Shown here piece after piece: positions 8,148-16,512 of a stretch of DNA of 64,000 nucleotides. The position numbers and the translations under genes were made by a program. The stretch comes from an uncultured Veillonella sp. (GTDB lineage Bacteria > Bacillota > Negativicutes > Veillonellales > Veillonellaceae), in assembly GCA_934202215.1 (NCBI GenBank), contig CAKPXR010000001.1, forward strand, positions 24,221 through 88,220. The letters are read 5' to 3'. The notes under the pieces were generated by a model. The model was not told the origin of the DNA, did not search any database, and saw only the letters and a program-made list of their open reading frames with translations. How positions within the stretch are numbered: the stretch's first letter is position 1; every line of letters begins with the position of its first letter.

Positions 8148-9332
8148 ATGAACAATCAAGTTTCTATTTCAACAGCAAATATCCGTGGTGCCTTTGGGGG
8201 ATTCTTTATTCCTGGTATGTATACAGCTTTATGGGCAGGCTTTGTACCATATTTAAAAGCAAAGCTTAGCATCGGTGAAGATGTACTAGGTTCCATGATT
8301 TTAGTGCTCGGTGTAGGTTCTTGTTTGTCCATGGCTGTAGCAGGTAAACTTGTAGAGCAATTTGGATGTAAGAAAGTCGTTTTGTTAGCTAGTTTCATTG
8401 GCATGTTATCTCTTTCTGTAGTTACTATGTGTTCTACCATTGCAACAACAACAGCCGCTTTATTCTTCTTTGGTATAGGCGTAGGCCTTAGTGGTGCATC
8501 TGCCAATTTACAAGCCATTTTAACTGAAAAGGTGAGCAAAAAACACTTAATGGGAGCCTATCATGGTGGGTGGAGCTTAGGTGGCTTTGCCGGTGCTGGT
8601 GTTTTGCTTGTTCTTTTAAAAATATTGGCTTTACCTGTTAATGAAAGTATTTGGGGACTTCTTAGCGTATTATTCATTGCCATGGTTGTGGTTAGTCAAT
8701 TTATGCTAACCTTTGGTAGTGATCCAAATGCAAAGGTTACTAAAAAATCTAAAAGCCCATTATCTTTCCATCCCATTGCCATTATCTTTGGTCTCTTGTC
8801 TTTTGTATCTTATTTAGTTGAAGGTGCAGTAGGGGACTGGAGTGCATTATATCTGTTCGAAGATAAAGGCATTGTGATTGAAGAAGCCGTTATGGGCGTT
8901 ATGCTCTTTAATGGTACTATGTGTATTGGCCGTTTGCTTGGTAATACAATTGGTAAACATTTAACATCTAAACAAGTTGTTATTGGTGGTTATTTGTTAG
9001 GCGCTATTGCAATGGGCCTTATTGTATTCTTACCAGGTTATGGCTCCATGTACACATACTTATTACTTGGTATTTCCTTAGCTATGGTAGTACCAAACTT
9101 ATTCTCTGCTATGGGGGAACAAAATGTTATTCCTATGACACAAGCTGTAGCAACATCTACGATGCTTGGTTATATGGGAATTTTAATGGGACCAGCATTG
9201 ATTGGTTTCATTGCTCATGGCACAAGTCTTACAGTGGCATTTATCGTATTGACTGCATTACTTGTTGTTAGTGCTGGTATTGGTAAATACGCTTATATGT
9301 TAATGGACAAATCAAAGGAAGCAGAAGCTTAA
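8148..9332 (+). CDS. MFS transporter
   Basis: A 394-residue major facilitator protein with about 12 membrane segments. The loop motif GKLVEQFGCKKVVLLASF after helix 2 matches the MFS signature (G-x-L-x-D-x-x-G-R-K). The second half begins after a basic loop (KVTKKSKSPLSFHP). The frame extends to an ATG at 8058, but AGAAAGGA before ATG 8148 and the start MNNQVSIS fit better. The substrate is unknown; the protein resembles uncharacterised YbjJ-type members. Confidence 0.8.
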   Translation: MNNQVSISTANIRGAFGGFFIPGMYTALWAGFVPYLKAKLSIGEDVLGSMILVLGVGSCLSMAVAGKLVEQFGCKKVVLLASFIGMLSLSVVTMCSTIATTTAALFFFGIGVGLSGASANLQAILTEKVSKKHLMGAYHGGWSLGGFAGAGVLLVLLKILALPVNESIWGLLSVLFIAMVVVSQFMLTFGSDPNAKVTKKSKSPLSFHPIAIIFGLLSFVSYLVEGAVGDWSALYLFEDKGIVIEEAVMGVMLFNGTMCIGRLLGNTIGKHLTSKQVVIGGYLLGAIAMGLIVFLPGYGSMYTYLLLGISLAMVVPNLFSAMGEQNVIPMTQAVATSTMLGYMGILMGPALIGFIAHGTSLTVAFIVLTALLVVSAGIGKYAYMLMDKSKEAEA

Positions 9333-9337
9333 ATAAT

Positions 9338-9375
9338 AGCCCCAAAGACAGACTGTCTTTGGGGCTAAATTTTTG
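9338..9375 (+). terminator. rho-independent terminator
   Basis: TAGCCCCAAAGACA (9338-9351) pairs perfectly with TGTCTTTGGGGCTA (9355-9368) around a 3-base loop, followed by AATTTTT. Confidence 0.9.
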
Positions 9376-9432
9376 AAATATGGTAATATTATTATAAATA
9401 TGTTGATTCGTTATATATCATCGATGAGATAC

Positions 9433-9464
9433 AAAAAAGCCACAGGAGAAAACCTGTGGCTTTT
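9433..9464 (-). terminator. terminator of guaC (works on the minus strand)
   Basis: AAAAGCCACAGG (9435-9446) pairs with CCTGTGGCTTTT (9453-9464). Read on the minus strand it ends in a T-run, directly after the guaC stop. It could also act bidirectionally. Confidence 0.85.
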
Positions 9465-9477
9465 ACATTTTTATGTA

Positions 9478-10464
9478 TTAACGGTCACCGTTGAAGATGG
9501 AGTTTTTAACAAGTACATAGTCTACTTTGCGGATTGCTTGTAGAGTAGTACCGCCAGCATAAGAGATAGCAGATTGTAAATCTTGTTCCATTTCAACTAA
9601 TGTATCAAAGATAGAACCTTTGGAGTCGATGAAGATTTTTTTGCCTTCTACGTTTTTTCGTTCGCCTTTTTGGAATTCAGAAGCGGAACCAAAGTATTCT
9701 TTTACCGCTTTACCGTCAACGATTTTTTCTTCCCCTGGAGATTCTTGATGACCTGCAAAGAGGGAACCAATCATAACCATAGTAGCGCCGAAGCGAATGG
9801 ATTTGGCAATGTCACCATGATCACGGATGCCACCATCAGCGATGATAGGTTTAGTAGCTGCTTTTGCGCACCAACGTACAGCAGCCAATTGCCAACCACC
9901 AGTACCAAAACCAGTTTTTAACTTAGTGATACAAACTTTACCAGGACCAATACCAACTTTAGTAGCATCTGCACCAGCATTTTCAAGTTCGCGAACTGCT
10001 TCTGGTGTACCTACATTACCAGCGATAACAAAAGTTTCAGGTAAGTTCTTTTTGATGTATTGAATCATATCGATTACTGCGTTGGAATGACCATGAGCAA
10101 TATCGATTGTGATGTATTCAGGTGTTAAATTTGCCTTTTTGAATTCGTCAACTAAAGCGAATTCTTCTGGTTTTACACCAATGGAAATAGAAGAATATAA
10201 ATTAAGGTCGTGCATACGTTTTACAAAATCCATACGACGTTCTGGTTGGAAACGATGCATGATATAGAAATAACCTTCACGAGCTAATTTTTCTGCTAAT
10301 TCTTCGTCGATAATAGTTTGCATATTTGCAGGAACTACTGGCAAGCGGAATATGCGATTACCTAATTTTACATGTGTATCACATTCGCTACGGCTAGTTA
10401 CGATACATTTATTAGGAATTAATTGCACGTCTTCATAATCAAAGATGTTCGTTGTGTTAATCAT
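9478..10464 (-). CDS. guaC: GMP reductase
   Basis: A 328-residue TIM-barrel enzyme of the IMPDH/GMPR family. It converts GMP to IMP with NADPH and ammonia release. The start [14 protein letters not shown] is typical of Firmicutes GuaC. The catalytic Cys is in GPGKVCITK (about residue 178). No CBS domains are present, which separates it from IMP dehydrogenase. The frame reaches back to 10536, but GAAGGAGA about 11 bases upstream of ATG 10464 fixes the start. It is divergent from the ThiT-like gene. Confidence 0.93.
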   Translation of the reverse strand: MINTTNIFDYEDVQLIPNKCIVTSRSECDTHVKLGNRIFRLPVVPANMQTIIDEELAEKLAREGYFYIMHRFQPERRMDFVKRMHDLNLYSSISIGVKPEEFALVDEFKKANLTPEYITIDIAHGHSNAVIDMIQYIKKNLPETFVIAGNVGTPEAVRELENAGADATKVGIGPGKVCITKLKTGFGTGGWQLAAVRWCAKAATKPIIADGGIRDHGDIAKSIRFGATMVMIGSLFAGHQESPGEEKIVDGKAVKEYFGSASEFQKGERKNVEGKKIFIDSKGSIFDTLVEMEQDLQSAISYAGGTTLQAIRKVDYVLVKNSIFNGDR

Positions 10465-10507
10465 AGTTTCTATATCTCCTTCGAGTATTACAAGTTGAAC
10501 CTGTACC

Positions 10508-10536
10508 ATTATACAAGAGAGTCGTAAAATTTTCAA
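10508..10536 (-). promoter_or_regulatory. guaC promoter
   Basis: On the minus strand TTGAAA (complement of 10531-10536) is followed after exactly 17 bases by TATAAT (complement of 10508-10513). This is a near-consensus sigma-70 promoter about 37 bases before the ribosome site. Confidence 0.85.
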
Positions 10537-10555
10537 TACGTTCCGAATATTTTGT

Positions 10556-10584
10556 TTGGACTCAGAAAGGATGTGTAGTACAAT
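10556..10584 (+). promoter_or_regulatory. promoter of the ThiT/Mo-cofactor operon
   Basis: TTGGAC (10556-10561), 17 bases, TACAAT (10579-10584). It is divergent from the guaC promoter 20 bases away. No TPP-riboswitch signature is visible between it and the gene. Confidence 0.75.
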
Positions 10585-10649
10585 ACAAGTAGATTATATA
10601 AATATTCTATTAGTTATATATACATATGGTAAATAGGAGGTTGAATAAC

Positions 10650-11180
10650 ATGAATCAGTCTAGAACTCGCATGCTCGCAGAGGCGGGGGTAGCTATTGCA
10701 ATTGCACAAGTATTGTCATTTATTACAGTTTTCCATATGCCACAAGGTGGTTCTATCAAGGCAGCAGCTTTAGTTCCACTTATGATCTATGCATACCGTT
10801 GGGGAGGAACAAGAGGCATCTTTGCTGGTGTTGTATATGGTATTTTACACTTTATTCTAGGATTTAAATCATCTGTACATTATTTAAGTATTATATTAGA
10901 TTATCTAGTAGCTTATGGTGCTATTGGTGTATGTGGGTATTTCAAGGATTCTATTTCTGGTCTTATTACAGGCTCGATTGTTGGTATTGCATTGCGCTGG
11001 ATTGCCACTGTTGTGAGTGGTGCAGTTGTGTTTGCTAGCTATGCTCCACAAGGTCAAAATCCGTGGATTTATTCCATGATTTATAATGCTACTTATATGA
11101 TACCTGATGGCATCTTAAATATTATTGTTTTGTTATTCATATATAAAGGTGTTAAACGAGGGTTAGGACATCGTGAATAA
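10650..11180 (+). CDS. thiT: ECF thiamine transporter S-component, ThiT-like
   Basis: A 176-residue membrane protein with six hydrophobic segments. The sequence PQGGSI before the second helix and the pattern YGILHFILG and LDYLVAYGAIG match ThiT, the substrate-binding unit that works with a shared ECF energising module. The ECF ATPases are not nearby, as expected for group II systems. An upstream ATG at 10626 is in frame, but GGAGG lies well before ATG 10650. Its end overlaps the mobA-mobB start by 8 bases, although thiamine uptake and molybdenum cofactor synthesis are not obviously linked. Confidence 0.8.
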   Translation: MNQSRTRMLAEAGVAIAIAQVLSFITVFHMPQGGSIKAAALVPLMIYAYRWGGTRGIFAGVVYGILHFILGFKSSVHYLSIILDYLVAYGAIGVCGYFKDSISGLITGSIVGIALRWIATVVSGAVVFASYAPQGQNPWIYSMIYNATYMIPDGILNIIVLLFIYKGVKRGLGHRE

Positions 11181-12297
11181 GTTAGGTTTAATCATTTTAG
11201 CTGGTGGCTTGAGTTCTCGTATGGGGCAGCCTAAGGCTTTATTGCCTTGGGTTAATGGTGAAAGCCTTATATCTCATGCGCTGCGTAAAGGATTAGATGC
11301 AGATGTAGCAGATGTTCTTATCTCTATTGGTGATGATGAGCAATTACGTGATGCTATTCAGACACACATTATTGATACATTGTCGAATGATGAAAAAGAA
11401 AAAGTTTCTATTGTTCGGGATATTGTTAAACGCTGTGGTCCGCTCGGTGGACTGTATAGTGCACTAGCCGTTGGACCAAGTTCTGCATATGCGGTAATGG
11501 CTGTAGATATGCCATTTATGTCTATGGATTTATATTATGATTGGCTATATCAAGTGAATCATAACAATTGGACTGCCTTAGTTCCTATGAGCGGTACTGG
11601 CAAACTAGAGCCTATGGCAGGTATTTACAAGCCTCATATTGCATCATTACTTCCAACTGTTCTGGCTAGTGAGGATGTGTCCTTGCATCATGCCCTTGAT
11701 ACAATTGGTCATGTTGAAACTATTGATGCTGCAGATTATGGTTGGGAGCTAAGTAATGTAAATCATTATGATGACTATCAATGGGCTCGTGCTTTAGCAG
11801 AAAATGAGTTTCGTCGAGTCCCAATTATCAGTGTAGTCGCATCAAAACGTAAAACTGGTAAGACTACGGTCGTGACTCGTCTTGTATCTGAATTACAACA
11901 AGCGGGACTTTCTGTTGGTGTTGTAAAGAGTGATAAGCATGGCTTTCAAATGGATCATGAAGGGACCGATACAGACCTTTCTTATAGAGCTGGAGCTGAT
12001 GCGGTGGCTATTGCTGGACCTAATGAAACAGCGATTCGTATGCGTACAAAAGAACAGTCTAATCTGTACGATTTATCACAGTTTATGCCTGTGGATATAG
12101 TTATACTAGAAACAAGGTCTCAAGGTATTGCCCCTATTATAGAGGTAACACAAGAGGGACATACGGAAGAGTTAATCTCGGATCCGATGGACCGAGTAGC
12201 TATCGTAGAAATTAGCAAGTTAGATCAAGACGTACCTGAACTGGTACGCCGCATACAGGACATGATGAGGGGTTTACATGATCGTTGTTACTGTTGA
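11173..12297 (+). CDS. mobA: MobA-MobB fusion: molybdenum cofactor guanylyltransferase with MobB GTP-binding domain
   Basis: A 374-residue two-domain protein. Residues 1-200 are MobA: the nucleotide loop LAGGLSSRMGQPKALLPW near residue 8 and AVDMPFM near residue 112. It attaches GMP to molybdopterin to make bis-MGD-type cofactor. Residues about 218-374 are MobB: Walker A KRKTGKTT near residue 226, and KSDKHGF with DTDLSYRAGAD. Start is GTG, overlapping the previous gene. The two proteins are separate in E. coli; fusion is known in some bacteria. moeA overlaps its end by 20 bases. Confidence 0.9.
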   Translation: MNKLGLIILAGGLSSRMGQPKALLPWVNGESLISHALRKGLDADVADVLISIGDDEQLRDAIQTHIIDTLSNDEKEKVSIVRDIVKRCGPLGGLYSALAVGPSSAYAVMAVDMPFMSMDLYYDWLYQVNHNNWTALVPMSGTGKLEPMAGIYKPHIASLLPTVLASEDVSLHHALDTIGHVETIDAADYGWELSNVNHYDDYQWARALAENEFRRVPIISVVASKRKTGKTTVVTRLVSELQQAGLSVGVVKSDKHGFQMDHEGTDTDLSYRAGADAVAIAGPNETAIRMRTKEQSNLYDLSQFMPVDIVILETRSQGIAPIIEVTQEGHTEELISDPMDRVAIVEISKLDQDVPELVRRIQDMMRGLHDRCYC

Positions 12298-13513
12298 GAA
12301 GGCGCTCCGACTATGGGATGAGGCCTTACAAACAAAAGTCCATAAAGTAGAAACTATTGATGTGAAGGATGCAAAGGGCTATGTGTTGGCCGAAGATATT
12401 GTGGCGCCAACCGATGTGCCGGCCTTTCCAAAATCTGCTATGGATGGGTATGCTATTAGTTATGAAGAAAGCCGTACAGAATACATTGTTGATGGTATTA
12501 TAGGGGCTGGCGTAGTGTGGGATAAACCTGTTGAAGCAGGTCATGCTGTACGTATTATGACAGGGGCACCGATTCCTACAACCTGTGATACAGTTATCAT
12601 GCAAGAGCAAGTAGTTGGTTCTGGAGAGCCTGGTACGACCATTACTATACAAGGTAAATACAAATGTGGTGATCATATCATTCCTCAAGGTGAGGAGTGC
12701 TTTGCTGGTACCATTGTAATTCCACGTGGTACAGAGGTAACCTCTACAGTACAAACTATTTTGACTGGTCTAGGTCTTACTAAGGTAACTGTAAATGCGA
12801 TGCCTCGTGTGTTAGTGCTTACATCTGGTCATGAGGTCATTGAACCTGGTGAAAGTTTAACCCCAGGTAAGATATATAATTCTAATCGAGCTATGATTTG
12901 TGGCTTATTGGATGATTTAGGCTTTCATAAAATAACACATTATCATGTGAGTGATGCGCCTGAAGATTTAGAATCTGAAATCAATCATGTATTAGCACTC
13001 GGAGCTGAGGCGGATATTATTATCAGTTCTGGTGGTGTATCTGTAGGTCTCTTTGATACAATGCCTCTTATTTATGAAAAACTAGGTGCTCAGGCCTTAT
13101 ATACGCGTATTCAAATGCGTCCAGGTGCCGCATCCTATGGTGCAGTAACGCCTAAGGGGCAAATCATATTTGGCTTATCTGGTAATCCAGGTGCTGCATT
13201 CAATGGTTGGCATCTAATCGTAGCGCCAACCTTAAAGCGCTATAAAGGTCTTGCTAATTGGACGACGCCAATGGTGGCTTGCGTTATGGATTCAGAAATC
13301 TTTAAACGTAACGCTTTTGATCGATATGTACAAGGTAAGGTGATATTCGGCAGCGGTACACCTCGATTTATTGCGAATCGCCATTTTAATAGCAGCAGTA
13401 TGCTTGGATTATATACGGTGAATGCGTTGGCATGTATCCCTCGGGGTATTCATGAAGTGCGACCAGGTGATACCTTTAATGTCTATCTATTGGGACTATT
13501 ACCTGCCGTGTAA
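12278..13513 (+). CDS. moeA: molybdopterin molybdenumtransferase
   Basis: A 411-residue cytoplasmic enzyme that inserts molybdate into adenylated molybdopterin. MoeA motifs seen are PKSAMDGYA near residue 49, RIMTGAPIP near residue 92, SSGGVSVG near residue 250 and GLSGNPGAAF near residue 299. It starts inside the end of the mobA-mobB gene, so translation is coupled. With mobAB here and moaA 11 kb away it supports an active molybdenum (or tungsten) enzyme set in the cell. Confidence 0.94.
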   Translation: MIVVTVEKALRLWDEALQTKVHKVETIDVKDAKGYVLAEDIVAPTDVPAFPKSAMDGYAISYEESRTEYIVDGIIGAGVVWDKPVEAGHAVRIMTGAPIPTTCDTVIMQEQVVGSGEPGTTITIQGKYKCGDHIIPQGEECFAGTIVIPRGTEVTSTVQTILTGLGLTKVTVNAMPRVLVLTSGHEVIEPGESLTPGKIYNSNRAMICGLLDDLGFHKITHYHVSDAPEDLESEINHVLALGAEADIIISSGGVSVGLFDTMPLIYEKLGAQALYTRIQMRPGAASYGAVTPKGQIIFGLSGNPGAAFNGWHLIVAPTLKRYKGLANWTTPMVACVMDSEIFKRNAFDRYVQGKVIFGSGTPRFIANRHFNSSSMLGLYTVNALACIPRGIHEVRPGDTFNVYLLGLLPAV

Positions 13514-13547
13514 TTACTGACAAGCATGATAGGCGTTTAAAATACTG

Positions 13548-13577
13548 TTGACCATAGATAAATAAATATATCATAAT
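13548..13577 (+). promoter_or_regulatory. promoter of the zeta-like/AraC operon
   Basis: TTGACC (13548-13553), an 18-base AT-rich spacer, CATAAT (13572-13577). The same -35, spacer length and -10 recur at 16392-16421 before the second AraC gene, which supports function. The -10 directly abuts the terminator hairpin described next. Confidence 0.65.
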
Positions 13578-13608
13578 AAATGCATCTCTTATTGTAAGAG
13601 ATGCATTT
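13578..13608 (+). terminator. terminator overlapping the promoter start site
   Basis: AAATGCATCTCTTA (13578-13591) pairs perfectly with TAAGAGATGCATTT (13595-13608) around a 3-base loop. It should stop transcripts from moeA. Transcripts from the local promoter would begin inside the first arm and would not form the full hairpin. Confidence 0.75.
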
Positions 13609-13632
13609 TGTGCGTTGAGAGAGGGCTAATGT

Positions 13633-14700
13633 ATGAATATCGTTGAACAGTATAATTTAACTTTACAAGTTGAAGTTGTAAAAGAACAGAGCGCAGAAAC
13701 GCTAGCTCGTCTTTGTAAATTAGTAGAGAAAAGTAGCAGTAATGACTGTGAAGATTTGTTAAAAGCTTTTTCTCACATCGTAAATACAAAGCTATATATG
13801 GTTACATCTACAAATGACTTAGAAACTCTAAAGTCTGATATGGAAGATCTTGAAGATAATATTAAAGCGTTATTAATACAAGCTTCTCAAGGCGTTCGTA
13901 CCTCTAAAGACGTTAAAGATACTAGTGACTTACAAGGTATTGAGTCCTATAGTTCTGACGATTTTGATAAGGCTCTAGAACGTACTATTGAGTTATTAAC
14001 TTTTAACAAATACAGATCTAGTACGCCTCATGCTGTGATTTTAGGTGGTCAAAGCGGAGCGGGGAAAACTACGATTCATCGTGTGAAAATGATGGAATCA
14101 AAGGGCGACTATATTGTCATTGATGGCGATACATACCGTGCACAGCATCCACATTTTAGAGAACTTCAAATAAAATATGGTGTGGATAGTGTAGATTATA
14201 CAAAAGTCTTTGCTGGAAAGATGGTAGAGACTGTCATTGATACATTAAGTTCCTTAAAATATAATTTAATTATTGAAGGTACATTGCGTTCTGCAGCAGT
14301 ACCAATTAAAACGGCGACATTATTAAAATCTAAAGGCTATACTGTCGATTTTTGTTTGATTGCTACCAAGCCTGAGTTATCATATTTGACAATACAATTG
14401 CGATATTTAGAAATGCTCGTAGTAGATCCACTACAGGCTAGAGCGACACCTAAAGAACATCATGATGGAATTGTACAATCCTTGATTGATAATATTAATG
14501 AAATTGAACAGAGCGGATTGTTTGAAAGTGTTCAGGTATATAAACGTGATTTAGTACAGGTATATAATTCAAAACACTGCGCTGAATCTGTAGGAACTGT
14601 TGTAGACCAAATTCTATTTGGCGATTGGACACTAGATGAGACCGATTTGTTGAATGTAGGTAAAGAACGGGAACTGGAGCTACAAAAGCAATTACGTTAG
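13633..14700 (+). CDS. zeta-toxin-family kinase with N-terminal helical domain
   Basis: A 355-residue protein. Residues about 1-110 are charged and probably helical, with no family recognised. Residues 130-300 match the zeta-toxin P-loop kinase fold: Walker A GGQSGAGKTT at 138-147, then DGDTYRAQHP near 164 and an IIEGTL segment near 212. Classical zeta toxins phosphorylate UDP-GlcNAc and are held by a separate epsilon antitoxin; no such gene is adjacent. The N-terminal domain could act as a built-in restraint, or the enzyme may have a non-toxic role. An AraC regulator follows after 15 bases in the same operon. Confidence 0.75.
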   Translation: MNIVEQYNLTLQVEVVKEQSAETLARLCKLVEKSSSNDCEDLLKAFSHIVNTKLYMVTSTNDLETLKSDMEDLEDNIKALLIQASQGVRTSKDVKDTSDLQGIESYSSDDFDKALERTIELLTFNKYRSSTPHAVILGGQSGAGKTTIHRVKMMESKGDYIVIDGDTYRAQHPHFRELQIKYGVDSVDYTKVFAGKMVETVIDTLSSLKYNLIIEGTLRSAAVPIKTATLLKSKGYTVDFCLIATKPELSYLTIQLRYLEMLVVDPLQARATPKEHHDGIVQSLIDNINEIEQSGLFESVQVYKRDLVQVYNSKHCAESVGTVVDQILFGDWTLDETDLLNVGKERELELQKQLR

Positions 14701-14715
14701 AGGGTTTTAGAAATT

Positions 14716-15738
14716 ATGGATTATTTCGACTATTCATATAAACATGATTATATAGAATTTAGCAGCACTATATATAAAGTAGGGACCTATCATTATAACT
14801 GGCATGGAGAAACAGAGATTTTCATTCTTCTCAAAGGCCGCATTGAAATGAGTTGTAATAACGAAGTTTTTACAATGGAACCTCTTGATGCTGTCATTAT
14901 CTCTCCACAAGTGGGACATTCTATTCTGGCGTTAGAGGAGGATGTTATTGCACTTGTTGTGCATGTAGGCAATGAGTTTTATCAGCAGTATGATCCGAAC
15001 TTTGGGACATATCAATTTGTTGTTCGTTCTAATGAAAGTACCCGTCATAATCAATTCTTTACAACCTTGCGTCATCATGCTGCAATGATGATGTTAATAA
15101 AAACAAAAGGGGAAAGCCCTGTACATCGAATGTGGGTAGAACATCATTACTTAGCATTGGCCGGTGATGTGTATAGAGAGTTTGATCCTATTAAACGCAT
15201 TCATGAAAATGCTCGACCTGGCGATATTAAGCCTGCAACCTTTGACAAGATGATCTCCTATATTGATGAACATTACCAACAAAAAATTGAGCTGGAAGAG
15301 ATTGCAAAAATTGGTGGCTATAATGTAGCCTATACATCGCAGTTCTTCAAACGCCAAATGGGGATTTCCTTTGTAGAGTACGTGTTGCGCTTACGCTTGC
15401 GGGATGCGACAACTCGTCTGACAACCACTGATGAGGCTATAGCAAGGATTGCTAGTAGTTGTGGATTTGCAGATATTAAAGCGTTCAATGTGGCCTTTAA
15501 GAAACACTTTAACTTAACACCTACAGAATATCGCAAGCAAGTTAAAGCGCTAGGGCGAAAAACCATACTACAAGATGGAAAAGAAATTATGGCTGTTGAT
15601 AATCAAGCTATTCTTGATTTGTTACATTCTTTCTTGTCCTATGAAGATGACTCTAGATCTAAAGCTGAGTTAGAATTTATGAGTCAAAAACTAGAATCCT
15701 TAAAAGCGAAGCTAGCTGATGTAGTTAATGAACTATAA
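14716..15738 (+). CDS. AraC-family transcriptional regulator (paralogue 1)
   Basis: A 340-residue regulator. The N-terminal half is a cupin-like ligand domain (TYHYNWHGETEIFILLKG near residue 22). The C-terminal double helix-turn-helix spans about residues 175-275, with IAKIGGYNVAYTSQFFKRQ and IASSCGFADIKAFNVAFKKHF. A ~60-residue charged C-terminal extension, probably coiled, goes beyond the usual family end. It is highly similar to the regulator at 16513. The SemiSWEET gene lies downstream, and this regulator may control it through the shared element at 15969. Confidence 0.88.
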   Translation: MDYFDYSYKHDYIEFSSTIYKVGTYHYNWHGETEIFILLKGRIEMSCNNEVFTMEPLDAVIISPQVGHSILALEEDVIALVVHVGNEFYQQYDPNFGTYQFVVRSNESTRHNQFFTTLRHHAAMMMLIKTKGESPVHRMWVEHHYLALAGDVYREFDPIKRIHENARPGDIKPATFDKMISYIDEHYQQKIELEEIAKIGGYNVAYTSQFFKRQMGISFVEYVLRLRLRDATTRLTTTDEAIARIASSCGFADIKAFNVAFKKHFNLTPTEYRKQVKALGRKTILQDGKEIMAVDNQAILDLLHSFLSYEDDSRSKAELEFMSQKLESLKAKLADVVNEL

Positions 15739-16050
15739 TCAATATTTCAGTTGTATGTAATTTTGAAGTATATAGAAATATTAGAATTAGGTGATTTTCT
15801 ATATATTTTTATTACGAATACATTATTATGAAAGCACTACTATGATAAGTAGTGCTTTTTTTGATGCCTTTCTTGGTAAATTTATAGGTTGAAAATGCGT
15901 CGTAATAGTTTGAATAGAGAAAAATCAATCTATTTTTAGTGGTTTTTCTAGAAAAACTACCTTTTAATTTGGATAGTTATATTCTCCAAACTGAGTAGAA
16001 TATACTTCATCAGGAGTAAAAAATTAGTAAGTTATAATTTTGGAGGATAT
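15739..16050 (+). promoter_or_regulatory. intergenic control region before the SemiSWEET gene
   Basis: It holds a terminator (15831-15862), a perfect 16-base palindrome GTTTTTCTAGAAAAAC (15942-15957), the element TTGGATAGTTATAT (15969-15982) and a -10 TAGAAT at 15996-16001. The same element lies exactly the same 27 bases upstream of a -10 (TACAAT 17843-17848) before ttdA. No consensus -35 is present, which suggests activator-dependent promoters. AAAATCAA also occurs at 15921 and 17800. Confidence 0.65.
15831..15862 (+). terminator. rho-independent terminator after AraC paralogue 1
   Basis: AAAGCACTACT (15831-15841) pairs with AGTAGTGCTTT (15848-15858) and is followed by a T-run. The terminator after AraC paralogue 2 (17670) has nearly the same stem, which fits segmental duplication. 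Confidence 0.88.
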
Positions 16051-16317
16051 ATGAATCAAGTAATATTTATGGAAAACGTAGGTAAAGTTGCAACTGTTAC
16101 TGCTGTAGCTATGTATGTATCTTATTTTCCACAAATCATGCATAACCTAGCTCATCCAGGTACTGGTGATTGGATTCAACCACTCGTAGCTGCGATCAAC
16201 TGTACATTATGGGTAGCCTATGGTTTGTTCAAAGAACATAGAGATATTCCAGTAGCATTAGCAAATGCACCTGGTATCTTCTTTGGCTTGGCAGCAGCTA
16301 TCACAGCGGTTATGTAA
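16051..16317 (+). CDS. SemiSWEET-type sugar transporter
   Basis: An 88-residue protein with three hydrophobic helices, the size of a bacterial SemiSWEET half-transporter that works as a dimer. The PQ motif lies in VSYFPQIMHNL (about residues 28-38), with INCTLWVAYGLFKEHRDIPVALAN in helices 2 to 3. TTGGAGG precedes ATG. SemiSWEETs carry mono- or disaccharides, but the pairing with tartrate dehydratase and paired regulators leaves another small substrate possible. It has its own promoter region and terminator. Confidence 0.82.
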   Translation: MNQVIFMENVGKVATVTAVAMYVSYFPQIMHNLAHPGTGDWIQPLVAAINCTLWVAYGLFKEHRDIPVALANAPGIFFGLAAAITAVM

Positions 16318-16391
16318 TTTAAAGAATAGAAACATAAAACTATAACGTTAATGATATATAACTATAACTTTAATGACATATAAAATTACTG

Positions 16392-16421
16392 TTGACCGCT
16401 GTTAATTATATATATCATAAT
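16392..16421 (+). promoter_or_regulatory. promoter of AraC paralogue 2
   Basis: TTGACC (16392-16397), an 18-base spacer, CATAAT (16416-16421). It has the same layout as the promoter at 13548 and likewise runs straight into a terminator hairpin. Confidence 0.65.
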
Positions 16422-16422
16422 G

Positions 16423-16460
16423 AATGCATCCCTTGGATTAATAAGGGGTGCATTTTTTTA
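16423..16460 (+). terminator. terminator of the SemiSWEET gene overlapping a promoter start
   Basis: AATGCATCCCTT (16423-16434) pairs with AAGGGGTGCATT (16443-16454), with one G-T pair, and is followed by a run of T. A transcript starting about 7 bases after the -10 would lack half of the first arm. Confidence 0.82.
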
Positions 16461-16512
16461 TGTAAATAATTGAGAGGTATTTGTTTGATTTTATGAGGGG
16501 TGTTACGTTGTT

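Noticed and set aside
10585-10649. TPP riboswitch before the ThiT-like gene
   Set aside because: Only 65 bases remain after the -10, and no CUGAGA-type element is visible.
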